Source: Nocardia sp. NBC_00565
GTDB taxonomy: Bacteria > Actinomycetota > Actinomycetes > Mycobacteriales > Mycobacteriaceae
NCBI RefSeq assembly: GCF_036345915.1
Contig: NZ_CP107785.1
Location: 9,610,001 to 9,674,000, forward strand
DNA length: 64,000 nt
Direction of reading: 5' to 3'
Under the pieces are notes generated by a model. That model had not been told where the DNA came from, searched no databases, and worked only from the letters and a program-made list of their open reading frames with translations. The first letter of the stretch is position 1, and every line of letters starts with the position of its first letter. Positions 9,368 through 16,948 of this stretch are shown one piece after another. Made by a program: the position numbers and the translations under genes.

Positions 9368-9697
9368 GATGCACGCCCCTGCGGTGACGATTGGTGTGTC
9401 TGGATACGCCAGGGCCGAGGGGGATTTCGGGGAGGGGCACCCCTCGGCTCCGGCGCAGTCCCGCGGTCGGACGCCAACCCCCATAATCCACCAGCACGGC
9501 AAAGTAACCGGGAAATCCGCGACGATGCGATGAGGAAGACACCCGAGAAAATCGGGACACTTTCAGGAAAGCGCGATAGTCGGAACGATGCAATAGAATG
9601 GTGTAGAAACAGATAAGCTGCCGGGAAATCGTTATGATCCGTTACGGATCGGTCACATGGGCATCAACCTTCATGCCGTTCTGGAATCTCTGAGCGC
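9368..9697. other. Gene-free stretch with a short palindrome
   Basis: 330 bp without a convincing gene. The AT content rises towards the right. A perfect palindrome GATCCGT-T-ACGGATC lies at 9636-9650, followed at 9657 by an ATG opening a 31-codon ORF that overlaps the next gene in another frame. This is probably the promoter/operator region of the 9.7 kb gene. Confidence 0.4.
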
Positions 9698-10084
9698 ATG
9701 GGCAGCAACCACTTCCGGCGAGGCGCACGCGCGCGGTCGTTCGATGGACTAGCCTGGATCTTTGTGCCCGCCTATGTGTCTTCGCCCGAGTTGACATTCG
9801 GGTTCATGTTCGCGCTGGAAGACCCCGAGCGAATCGCCGAGGTCGTGCGCACACTCATCCTCCGCAAGACGGTGTCGGTATTCCGGCTCGCGCGGCTGTC
9901 CGACGATGACGGGCCGCCCGAACGCTATGTCGTGAACTGGGCGGTGATTCCGCAGATTTCGATCACCACCAGCGCACCGGATCCGGACGAGTTGGAAGCC
10001 GGCCAGATCATGCTGGTGAACGCCTTCCTCGGTGAGGAGGGCGAGGTGAGCCTGTACTCGGCCCAGGGGCAGACGCCGAGCTAA
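9698..10084 (+). CDS. Hypothetical protein, unknown
   Basis: 128 residues. From about residue 19 the protein looks well folded: alternating hydrophobic strands (LAWIFVPAYVSS, LTFGFMFALE), a helix (PERIAEVVRTLILRKTVSVFRL) and another strand (RYVVNWAVIPQISITTS). The first 18 residues (GSNHFRRGARARSF) are atypical and there is no ribosome site before ATG 9698, so the true start may be a downstream GTG or the N-terminus may be altered. I do not recognise a family. It may belong with the small ORF 140 bp downstream on the same strand. Confidence 0.45.
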   Translation: MGSNHFRRGARARSFDGLAWIFVPAYVSSPELTFGFMFALEDPERIAEVVRTLILRKTVSVFRLARLSDDDGPPERYVVNWAVIPQISITTSAPDPDELEAGQIMLVNAFLGEEGEVSLYSAQGQTPS

Positions 10085-10225
10085 CTCCCCGTTTGGAACG
10101 GCAGCTCTTCACAGTCTGCTATCAGTTGACGATCAGTGATCTATCAGAGCGGACCGGCAGGGTGGCTGATATCGGCAACCCCAGAAGGATTGTCGGCGAA
10201 TTGAATCCAACGTGGAGGTTGTTTC

Positions 10226-10342
10226 ATGATTCCGGTCATCATCGATACTGGTAGCGCCGCTCTGTCCGGCCTGCTCAACACCGGTAGCGTTGCTGCCGCA
10301 GGCATTTTCAACACCCTGTTCACCGGGTCCTTCGGCGGATAA
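10226..10342 (+). CDS. 38-residue hydrophobic small ORF with an internal repeat
   Basis: ATG at 10226 preceded by GGAGG with good spacing, ending at TAA 10340-10342. The peptide begins MIPVIIDTGSAALSG and has a second NTGSVAAAG copy, so two NTGS/DTGS-AA blocks alternate with aliphatic runs (VII, LL, IF, LF). It ends TGSFGG. There is no charged residue except one Asp. It could be a small membrane peptide, a secreted peptide or a leader. No processing enzyme is recognised next to it. Reality of the gene rests on the ribosome site and composition only. Confidence 0.4.
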   Translation: MIPVIIDTGSAALSGLLNTGSVAAAGIFNTLFTGSFGG

Positions 10343-10553
10343 GGCTCGCAAGGAACAACTTTCGGACCGCGGTGCTCGACCCTGATAAGGCACCTGATGT
10401 CAGACGAAGATCGTATTATTTGCTCCCCCAACAGATTTCGTCACTTCTGACCTGCGTCACTTCGGGCTGATGTTGCACCAGATGCAACAAAATTTCGCCG
10501 TCCTGCATCCTCAGATCCTCGGACTAATTTCGAGTCCCGGCACCCAGCCGCGT
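10343..10553. other. Non-coding stretch with an inverted repeat
   Basis: About 210 bp between the small ORF and the end of the epoxide hydrolase gene. It holds a perfect inverted repeat TGTTGCA-N5-TGCAACA at 10471-10489, which could be a regulator site or a weak hairpin. Nothing else was recognised. Confidence 0.35.
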
Positions 10554-11726
10554 TCACCGATTAGCGGCCAGCACTGCCGCGAGGCCTTCTTGCAGGTCCT
10601 TGACGAAATACTCGGGAACCTCCAGCGACGGGAAATGTCCGCCGGTTTCGGGCGAACTCCATCGGACGATCTGTCGGTACCGCTCCTGTGCCCAGGGGCG
10701 CGGATACTTCTCGATGTCGCGGGGATACATGCTGATTGCTGACGGGACGTCGACCCGAAGTTCGGGGTCGAGCGAGTTGTGGCTTTCGTAGTAAATGCGG
10801 GCCGACGATGCGCCGGTCCGCGTCAGCCAGTACAGGGTGACGTCGTCAAGAACGCTGTCTCTGGAAATCGTCTCGAACGGGCTATCTTCGGTATCTGTCC
10901 ACTCAGCGAACTTGTCAAGGATCCAGGCAAGAAGCCCGACCGGTGAGTCGACGAGCGAGTAGCCGATGGTCTGCGGTCGGGTCGCTTGCTGCTTCGCGTA
11001 CGCCGCGCGGTGGCGCCAGAAATCGCGGGTTTCCTCGGTCCACTTGCGCTCGACCGCCGTCAGCCCGTCCGTTGTCAACCCGGGCGGCGCCTCCGCGAAC
11101 GTTGTGCGGATGCCGAGAACGTGCGCCGGGAACCTGCCGCCGAGAACCGTGGTGATATTACCTCCCCAGTCGCCGCCGTGGGCTGCGAACTTGCTGTAGC
11201 CGAGCCTTCCCATCAGTTCCACCCATGCGGCCGCGATCTTTTCGGTTCCCCACCCGGTGGTGGCCGGCTTGTCGCTGTAACCAAAGCCTGGTAGCGATGG
11301 AACCACGACGTGGAACGCTGGCGCGTCTGCATCTTTCGGATCTGCCAGCTCGTCTACTACATCGATGAACTCAGCAATGCTGCCTGGCCAGCCGTGCGTC
11401 AAGATCAGAGGAGTGGCATCTGCGCGCGCGGATCGGCGGTGTAGGAAGTGGATTCCCAGATCATCAATGGTCGTGCGGAACTGGCCGATTCGGTTAAGGC
11501 GCTCTTCGAACGACCGCCAGTTGTACCCGGTGCGCCAGTAGTTCACGACATCGACGAGGTCGGCGAGAGGAACGCCCTGTTCCCATCGGCGAGGGTCGGG
11601 CGCGGCGCGATAGACCGTCTCAGCCTCCGGCAGCCGCGCCGCGGCCAGTCGCGCGCGCAGATCGTCGAGGTCAGCGTCTGTTGCGTGGGCTTCGAATGCT
11701 TGCACGTCGCTGGTTGGACGGGGCAT
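10554..11726 (-). CDS. Epoxide hydrolase, alpha/beta fold with EHN N-terminal domain
   Basis: 390 residues. Residues 1-100 form the EHN domain of microsomal-type epoxide hydrolases (DADLDDLRARLAAARLP and the WRTGYNWRSFEERLNRIGQF lid region). The alpha/beta-hydrolase core follows: the oxyanion motif HGWPGS near 111, nucleophile elbow HGGDWGG near 183 with Asp as nucleophile, and catalytic His in TGGHFPSLEVP near 365. These enzymes hydrolyse epoxides to diols in xenobiotic or lipid metabolism. The gene is divergent from the CGNR regulator, with repeats in between that may serve as operators. Confidence 0.85.
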   Translation of the reverse strand: MPRPTSDVQAFEAHATDADLDDLRARLAAARLPEAETVYRAAPDPRRWEQGVPLADLVDVVNYWRTGYNWRSFEERLNRIGQFRTTIDDLGIHFLHRRSARADATPLILTHGWPGSIAEFIDVVDELADPKDADAPAFHVVVPSLPGFGYSDKPATTGWGTEKIAAAWVELMGRLGYSKFAAHGGDWGGNITTVLGGRFPAHVLGIRTTFAEAPPGLTTDGLTAVERKWTEETRDFWRHRAAYAKQQATRPQTIGYSLVDSPVGLLAWILDKFAEWTDTEDSPFETISRDSVLDDVTLYWLTRTGASSARIYYESHNSLDPELRVDVPSAISMYPRDIEKYPRPWAQERYRQIVRWSSPETGGHFPSLEVPEYFVKDLQEGLAAVLAANR

Positions 11727-11768
11727 GAGACCTCCTGGCCATCGGGGAACCGGCTACGACCTATCGCG

Positions 11769-11786
11769 AACTGGCTAAGACGGTTC
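11769..11786. promoter_or_regulatory. Operator-like repeat, copy 1
   Basis: AACTGGCTAAGACGGTTC, matching copy 2 at 14 of 18 positions. It lies in the 103-bp gap between the divergent epoxide hydrolase and CGNR regulator genes. Confidence 0.45.
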
Positions 11787-11810
11787 TAACATGTCTTCAT
11801 GCCAGCGTGC

Positions 11811-11828
11811 AACCAGCTAAGGTGGTTC
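11811..11828. promoter_or_regulatory. Operator-like repeat, copy 2
   Basis: AACCAGCTAAGGTGGTTC, containing a perfect inverted repeat AACCA-N7-TGGTT. It ends one base before the ATG of the CGNR regulator, so a bound protein would cover the translation and probably transcription start. Spacing from copy 1 is 42 bp, four helical turns. Confidence 0.5.
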
Positions 11829-11829
11829 C

Positions 11830-12405
11830 ATGCGTGCCGAGTTCCCTGACTTTCGCCTCGGTAACGTGCTAGCGACCAGCTTCACGGCGACTCTGACGGA
11901 GCGTCATGGCGACGCTGTGGAGCGCATTCCCACGCCGCAGCGACTCGTCGACTGGCTGGCAGTGAACGGCCTTGCCGTGGAGTCGTGCACCACTGCCCAG
12001 CTCGAACTCGCTCGGGAACTGAGGGAATCAATTCACGCCGCCGCGACAGCGGCCGCGATCCAAGACGCTCTCCCTGCGTCTGCTGTCCAAGTCATCAATG
12101 ACTGCAGCATTCAGGGTCGGGCGGCGGCTATCCTGACGCCCGAGGGCAATCGGCAATGGCGACTTAGCTCGGCTTCCTGCGTAGAAGATGCCCTAGGCGT
12201 AATCGCCGCCGACGCGATCAGCATCATCGCAGGCGAACGAGACGGAAAATTGGCCTTGTGTGCATCGCCAACCTGCCAAGCCGCCTTTTTCGACACCAGT
12301 CAAAGTCGCACCCGCAAATGGTGTGACATGAACACGTGCGGGAATCGTCAGAAGAAGGCGCGCTTCAATGCCAACCAGCGCAAAAACCCCAGATCAGCGG
12401 AGTGA
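11830..12405 (+). CDS. ABATE / CGNR zinc-finger regulator
   Basis: 191 residues. The N-terminal two thirds (about 8-140) match the ABATE domain, a predicted stress- or ligand-sensing fold. The C-terminus holds the CGNR zinc finger: C-A-S-P-T-C near 150, followed by RKWCDMNTCGNRQKKARF, the signature that names the family. Such proteins are taken to be transcriptional regulators. It is divergent from the epoxide hydrolase and the operator repeats lie between, one abutting its own start codon, so it likely controls both genes. No ribosome site precedes the ATG, consistent with a leaderless message. Confidence 0.8.
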   Translation: MRAEFPDFRLGNVLATSFTATLTERHGDAVERIPTPQRLVDWLAVNGLAVESCTTAQLELARELRESIHAAATAAAIQDALPASAVQVINDCSIQGRAAAILTPEGNRQWRLSSASCVEDALGVIAADAISIIAGERDGKLALCASPTCQAAFFDTSQSRTRKWCDMNTCGNRQKKARFNANQRKNPRSAE

Positions 12406-12837
12406 TCGTTACCTTCGATACATCGAGGTGGGCCCCATGTCTGCGACACATCTGTCGCGTTGGGTGTACCCCAACGGCATCACGCCAACCCTGCGCGCGG
12501 TGGAGCAGGTCCGAACAGATCATGGATATTGGGGATTATCCATGATTTATGCGTAATGCGCTGTCTGACAGTACTATTCGGGCAGAATTACGTCACCGTG
12601 ACGCATTGGCTTCTGCGCGGCCCGGCCGCACCGCGCGGCAGAGGATAGTTCAGCGGACTACGGACATGGTCGCCAACGCTGCGGTCCGCACCGACTCGAC
12701 TCGAACTCTCATGTTTTCCAGTCTCGGCGGCAAGACATGACGTGAGCGTGCCGGACGGGCACCGGACGATTTCGCCGGGGCGTTGTCCGCACCATCAACA
12801 AGGCCGTTGCGTCTTGCGATTGCCAGAAGGAGGAACA
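12406..12837. other. Gene-poor stretch with a perfect 10-bp dyad
   Basis: About 430 bp with only short, unconvincing reading frames. A perfect inverted repeat with 10-bp arms (ATCATGGATA and TATCCATGAT) and an 8-base loop spans 12519-12546. It lacks a T tract, so it is either a weak terminator for the CGNR gene or a regulator site. The stretch looks like eroded accessory DNA. Confidence 0.4.
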
Positions 12838-12969
12838 GTGAGCAAGGCGATCAAACACAAGGTCCACACAAGCCGCGTCGGGAAGTGGTGGGAGATCACC
12901 ATTCCGGACGTGTACGGACAAGATCCATGCGGGCAGGCAGGTGCGACACCTCACCGACGTTGGCTATGA
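12838..12969 (+). pseudogene. HicB-like antitoxin fragment, apparently frameshifted
   Basis: A GTG start follows a strong AGAAGGAGGA ribosome site. The frame encodes MSKAIKHKVHTSR then GKWWEITIPDVYGQ, resembling the start of HicB-like proteins (a strand, WW, P-E/D-x-x-G), and then degenerates and stops at 12969. Reading one base forward after GGACA gives IHAGRQVRHLTDVGYEAR, which fits the following QAR-R-L-x-x-V helix of the family. One extra base near 12920 would therefore explain the break. No HicA partner is seen. It may be a decayed toxin-antitoxin remnant or a sequencing error. Confidence 0.4.
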
Positions 12970-13075
12970 AGCGCGCACCAGTTCACAGGCCCGATCAGTC
13001 CGGCTCGTACTGCCTCGTACGGCCGAGATCTGCATGTCTTGGCACACTGTCGGCACACTGAAAGCTGCCGATGAC

Positions 13076-13930
13076 CTACGCGTCCATGAGCGTGGTGGCC
13101 GTGAGCCACACGACCGCCCGGTTGAGGCGTTCGGAATGAAGGGAGCACATGGCATCGAAGAATTCGATTTGGCTCGTTGCCTCCTTCAGGAGCCGGTCCG
13201 CGTCACGGATATACTGCCGCGTTTCCTCGATTGTGGCCGGACTGTCCGGAAGTGCCTTGTTCTTGTGCCCGCTGACGACGTGGCGCGGTGTGAGGCGTGC
13301 GACCGCATCGAGCGCATGGAGCCACTTTTCCCGTCCGCCATCCGCAGATTCGGAGAGGTAGGCGTGCACACCGTTGTATACGACATCGCCAGCGACGACG
13401 AGCCCGATCGAGGGAACGTGAAGTACGGTGGTGCCGTCGGTATCGCTGTGCCCGACTTCGACGGAGCGCAGAGTGTTGCCCTCCAGCAGGAACCCTTGTG
13501 GTGGGACGGGCCGTGCGAGCACGGGAGTCGGCGGGATTTGGCCGGGGAACAGGTTGTCCCACCGTTCCTTTCTGAATTCGGCAGAACCCTCCTGCCGCAT
13601 GAGACGGATGCTGTCCTCGCCAGCGAGCACTACGGCGCCAGGGAAGCGCTCGACCAGAGGGCCGGAGCCGAACCAATGATCACCGTGCCCATGCGTGATG
13701 TAGATGTGTTCAAGGTGCTTGCCCGACTGTTCGACCCAGTCACCCACCTTCTGGGCCTGCTCGATCGTCAGCGGGGGATCGACCAGTACTGCGTTGTTCT
13801 CCCCATAGATCAGCGTGGTCGACATTGGCGACCAGGAGAACAGCTCTCCGTTGGGGATGGGATCCGTGACGCTTGTGGGGATCGGATCGGAAATGAAGAC
13901 TTCGTACGCCAAATCGGCCTGGGAGACCAT
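13076..13930 (-). CDS. MBL-fold metallo-hydrolase
   Basis: 284 residues. The metal site motif TH80-G-H82-G-D84-H85 is intact, followed by a His near 160 (EVGHSDTDG), Asp in VVAGDVVYNG near 185 and a His in VVSGHKNK near 220, completing a dinuclear site. The fold is that of stand-alone metallo-beta-lactamase-like hydrolases, related to quorum-quenching lactonases and other small-molecule hydrolases. The substrate is unknown. It is the distal gene after the SnoaL-like gene on the same strand, 75 bp apart, and both diverge from an HxlR regulator. Confidence 0.8.
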   Translation of the reverse strand: MVSQADLAYEVFISDPIPTSVTDPIPNGELFSWSPMSTTLIYGENNAVLVDPPLTIEQAQKVGDWVEQSGKHLEHIYITHGHGDHWFGSGPLVERFPGAVVLAGEDSIRLMRQEGSAEFRKERWDNLFPGQIPPTPVLARPVPPQGFLLEGNTLRSVEVGHSDTDGTTVLHVPSIGLVVAGDVVYNGVHAYLSESADGGREKWLHALDAVARLTPRHVVSGHKNKALPDSPATIEETRQYIRDADRLLKEATSQIEFFDAMCSLHSERLNRAVVWLTATTLMDA

Positions 13931-14005
13931 CTCTACTACGCCCCTTTTCTGTGTGGTGGTTGCCTGGTGGCACCTCGAGGGGAACGGACAGCTCTGCCGC
14001 CCCTC

Positions 14006-14620
14006 TCACCTCGGGACCATGACGTCCCAGTGCTCGACGGCTCGCCCGTCCGCAACCCGGAACAGGTCGTGGAACACGAAGTCGGCACCCGCGAAGACGC
14101 CCACCGAGCGGACGTAGGCGAAATTTCCCTCGGCAACGACGTTCAGCACGTCGGAGTACCTGAGGGACTGTCCGGACTTCGCCAACTCACCCAGTGCTGC
14201 GGCCAGTCCGCTGATGCCGTCGGCAAAGCGGGGATTGTGCTGGATGTAGGACTCGCCCGCCAAGTAGTGGTCCAGGTCGGAGAAGTCGTTGTCGACCAGA
14301 ATCGTGCGCACCGTCTCTTCCGCCACCCTGCGCGTGGCGTCCGTGTCGGCCGCGGCGTTGATGACGGCGACGCCGTCGACCTGGGTGTGACCGTTGGCGG
14401 TCGTTTCCACGATCGACTCCTGGTCACCCCAGTGGTCGGCGATCTTTCCGTCCGCGATCTGCCAGAGATCGAAGGCTGCAGCCTGGCCGCCGGGGAACGT
14501 GGCGGTGGCGTGAGTCACGACGAAGTCTCCCTGTGCCAGCACGCGGTGCACCTGGTTCTTGCACCCAGTGGTGTCGTCGATGGCCGCGAGGACGACCTGT
14601 TTGTTGGCTTCGTTGCTCAT
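14006..14620 (-). CDS. Tandem SnoaL-like (NTF2-fold) protein with shortened first domain
   Basis: 204 residues from ATG 14618-14620. The second half (about 96-204) is a full SnoaL-like domain with SYIQHNPRFADG, FVFHDLFRVADG and EHWDVM motifs. The first half has the same ending (FPGGQAAAFDLWQIADGKIADHWG) but passes straight from ANKQVVLAAIDD to NQVHRVLAQGDFVVTHA, lacking about 45 residues that hold the YxQHNP segment. The protein therefore looks like a tandem two-domain member with an in-frame internal deletion. It may bind or isomerise a small polar substrate. It forms an operon with the MBL-fold gene and is divergent from HxlR. Confidence 0.7.
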   Translation of the reverse strand: MSNEANKQVVLAAIDDTTGCKNQVHRVLAQGDFVVTHATATFPGGQAAAFDLWQIADGKIADHWGDQESIVETTANGHTQVDGVAVINAAADTDATRRVAEETVRTILVDNDFSDLDHYLAGESYIQHNPRFADGISGLAAALGELAKSGQSLRYSDVLNVVAEGNFAYVRSVGVFAGADFVFHDLFRVADGRAVEHWDVMVPR

Positions 14621-14710
14621 GACGTTCGCCTCTTGTCGTTCAAAAGCGGGGTTTGACTGTAGTAGGGCCGCACCGGACCCCGTTGAGGGCGGCGGCTCGA
14701 CCGGCGAAGT

Positions 14711-14731
14711 GAGTACAAAAAATGTACTGAC
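14711..14731. promoter_or_regulatory. HxlR-type operator, copy 1
   Basis: GAGTACA-N5-TGTACTGAC: a perfect AGTACA/TGTACT dyad in the divergent intergenic region. The second copy lies 44 bp downstream with the same flanks (GAG and GAC), four helical turns away. Confidence 0.55.
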
Positions 14732-14752
14732 TGCTGACGCTAGGCTAGCACA

Positions 14753-15214
14753 GTGAGTACTGAATTTGTACCGACACCTCGTGTCTGTTCTGTGACTGAC
14801 GCGATAGCTGTCGTCGGGGAACGCCATTCGCTGCCGATCGTGCGCGAGCTGCTGTACGGCAATCGGCGTTTCTCCGAGATTGCCGACTCCGTCGGGCTTT
14901 CCCGGACGCTGCTGTCCGCACGGCTGCGTCGGCTGGAGACGGCCGGCGTCGTGGAACGGCAGCGTTACAGCGAGCATCCGCCGCGCGACGAATACGTCCT
15001 CACGGAGGCGGGCCAGGCCCTGCTCCCCGTGCTCGCCGCCCTCAAGGAGTGGGGCGACACGTACTGCCGGGATGGCATCGCCACAGCGGAGTTCCAGCAC
15101 CGATGTGGCGCCCTCCTGCATACCCGAGCGGACTGCGCCGCGTGCGGCGAGGAGATCCGCTTCCAGGACCTGACCGTGGCGGGAGGCACACACCCGCCGG
15201 AGATACGAACCTGA
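14753..15214 (+). CDS. HxlR-family transcriptional regulator
   Basis: 153 residues from GTG 14753. Residues 11-100 carry the HxlR winged helix: CSVTDAIAVVGERHSLPIVR, then NRRFSEIADSVGLSRTLLSARLRRLETAGVV and a wing YSEHPPRDEYVLTEAG. The N-terminal Cys before TDAIAVV corresponds to the redox-sensing Cys of HypR/YodB-type members. The C-terminus has three further Cys (HRCGALL, DCAACGEE) that could bind metal. Divergent MBL-fold and SnoaL-like genes are its likely targets, through the two TGTAC dyads. A thiol- or quinone-responsive detoxification switch is a reasonable inference. Confidence 0.85.
   Translation: MSTEFVPTPRVCSVTDAIAVVGERHSLPIVRELLYGNRRFSEIADSVGLSRTLLSARLRRLETAGVVERQRYSEHPPRDEYVLTEAGQALLPVLAALKEWGDTYCRDGIATAEFQHRCGALLHTRADCAACGEEIRFQDLTVAGGTHPPEIRT
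14755..14775. promoter_or_regulatory. HxlR-type operator, copy 2, overlapping the HxlR start
   Basis: GAGTACT-N5-TGTACCGAC, sharing the GAGTAC and TGTAC half-sites of copy 1. It begins two bases into the GTG start codon of the HxlR gene, so binding would block its expression. Confidence 0.5.
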
Positions 15215-15280
15215 GCCGCCCCGGGTCTCGTACACTCCGGCCCGGAACCTCGCACCATCCGCTGATATTTCCGAAGGCGA

Positions 15281-16369
15281 TCACGCCCAGTGTCCCAGAG
15301 GGACTGTCGGAACGTCGATCCGTACACGCCCGCGCACCCGCCGAGTCCATGTGGGGTCCGCGATGATTGGCCGCACGACTGGGTCGGCATCCTGTATCGG
15401 CGTCAGACCGGGTGGGTGTGTGGCCCGGAAATTCGCTCGGTAGCTCAGGGGTGGCACACCGGTCTGGCGTACGAAGTGGGGGCGCATGGCGGTGGCGTTC
15501 GCGAATCCCGCATGGCGAGCAACGATTTCGACGGTGGTGTCCGTAGTTTCGAGAAGCTCGCGGGCATAGCGTACTCGCGCATTGAGCAGCCATTGCAGCG
15601 GCGTGGTCCCGATCTGGGATCGGAAGTGCCGGTTGAGGCTTCGCACGCTGAGTGCAGCGTGGTCGGCGATGTCGGCGAGGGTCAGGGGGCGGTGCAGGTT
15701 GGCGTTCATCCATTGCAAGGTGTCGCCGAGCATAACGTCGGTGTCGGGCGGGGCAGGGTGGGTGATGAACTGTGCCTGCCCGCCCTGGCGCTGGGGCGGC
15801 ATGACGGTGTGGCGTGCGGTATCAGTGGCGACTGCGGCGCCGAGATCGCGGCGTACCAGATGGAGGCATAGGTCGAGTCCGGCAGCCACGCCCGCGGACG
15901 TGCACACCGTGCCGTCCTCGATGTAGAGCACCGTCGGATCGACATCGACCTGTGGGTATCGCTTCGCCAATGTGTCGGCGTGCTCCCAATGCGTGGCGGC
16001 ACGGCGGCCGTCGAGCAGCCCAGCGGCAGCCAAGATGAAGGCGCCGGTACACACCGACGCGATGCGTGCGCCGCGCGCGTGCGCCGCGCGCAATGCGTCC
16101 AGCACCTTCGGCGGCGGATCGGCGTGTGTGGGCGCACGGCCGGGGACGACGATGGTGTGTGCGTCGGCGAGCGTGGCCAGATCCCAGTCGGTGCGCAAAT
16201 CGAGTGCGCCGAAAAGGGAATCGGTGCGCGCCCGACGTCCGGGCGCGACGATACGAACTTCATAGGTGGGTACTGCCGTGAGGAGGTTGGCGGTGCCGAA
16301 CACCTGGCCGGGGACTGCGAGTTCGAAGCCGACCACCTCGTCGAGCGCGAGAACTGCGACGATCTTCAT
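15281..16369 (-). CDS. GlxA-family AraC-type regulator with DJ-1/PfpI domain
   Basis: 362 residues. Residues 1-190 form a class I glutamine-amidotransferase-like DJ-1/PfpI domain with the elbow IASVCTGAFILAAAGLL near 106. Residues 215-315 are an AraC/XylS pair of helix-turn-helices (LTLADIADHAALSVRSLNRHF and VARHAGFANATAMRPHF). About 45 residues follow the usual end (LSYRANF); this arginine-rich extension is unusual and could result from a late frameshift. The gene is divergent from the SnoaL/HD-domain pair, which are its likely targets. Members often regulate catabolism of nitrogenous or carbonyl compounds. Confidence 0.85.
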   Translation of the reverse strand: MKIVAVLALDEVVGFELAVPGQVFGTANLLTAVPTYEVRIVAPGRRARTDSLFGALDLRTDWDLATLADAHTIVVPGRAPTHADPPPKVLDALRAAHARGARIASVCTGAFILAAAGLLDGRRAATHWEHADTLAKRYPQVDVDPTVLYIEDGTVCTSAGVAAGLDLCLHLVRRDLGAAVATDTARHTVMPPQRQGGQAQFITHPAPPDTDVMLGDTLQWMNANLHRPLTLADIADHAALSVRSLNRHFRSQIGTTPLQWLLNARVRYARELLETTDTTVEIVARHAGFANATAMRPHFVRQTGVPPLSYRANFRATHPPGLTPIQDADPVVRPIIADPTWTRRVRGRVRIDVPTVPLGHWA

Positions 16370-16463
16370 GGCCAGATCATAGCGGTATTAGTCTTTCTAG
16401 CCACTTTCGGGGTGCGTTCGATCCCACCAGAATCGGGGGTGCCGAACGGAATGGAGTCTTCAC

Positions 16464-16865
16464 ATGACAGGTCAACCCACCGCGAACAGTGCGGCCCCCG
16501 CCAAGTTCGCTGAAACGCCGCAACGGCTCGCGGAGCTTTTCGTCGAACGTCTGGCTGCCGGTGACCTCGACGGCTTGGTCGAGCTTTATGAAGCAGGGGC
16601 ATTGTTCGCGCCGAACCCGGCGACGGAGGTCAGTGGCAGTGCCGCGATCCGCGAGCAGCTGGTCGGCTACGTGAGTGGCGGTGCTCGGATCACCCTCGAT
16701 CTGCGCAGGATCGCAGTGATCGAGGACATCGCGCTGATGTCGAGCGACGCCACGGTGGTCGGTTTCGGTGAGCAGCCGCTGGTCACGACGACCACGGAGG
16801 TTGCACGCCGCCAGCAGGACGGTCGATGGCTCTACGCAGTCGACCACCCGTTCTTCAATCACTGA
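16464..16865 (+). CDS. SnoaL-like / YybH-type NTF2-fold protein
   Basis: 133 residues with the NTF2-like pattern: N-terminal helix LAELFVERLAAGDLDGLVELYEAGALF, then strands with GSAAIREQLVGYV and DATVVGFG, ending RRQQDGRWLYAVDHPF. The conserved D-G-R-W-x-x-x-x-D-x-P end is typical of the SgcJ/EcaC/YybH group. Catalytic function is unknown. It is first in an operon with the HD-domain protein 83 bp downstream and divergent from the GlxA-type regulator. Confidence 0.75.
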   Translation: MTGQPTANSAAPAKFAETPQRLAELFVERLAAGDLDGLVELYEAGALFAPNPATEVSGSAAIREQLVGYVSGGARITLDLRRIAVIEDIALMSSDATVVGFGEQPLVTTTTEVARRQQDGRWLYAVDHPFFNH

Positions 16866-16948
16866 CCTTGGCGGAACTCGGCGGTACTGTCGCCTATCGA
16901 AACGGTGGCGACACGGGTTCGGCCAGCTGCTCCTTGGAAAGGAAAATC

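Noticed and set aside
12941..14656. A 571-codon plus-strand open frame across the MBL-fold and SnoaL-like genes
   Set aside because: It is antisense to two well-supported genes with intact motifs; its composition is that of a complementary frame in GC-rich DNA.
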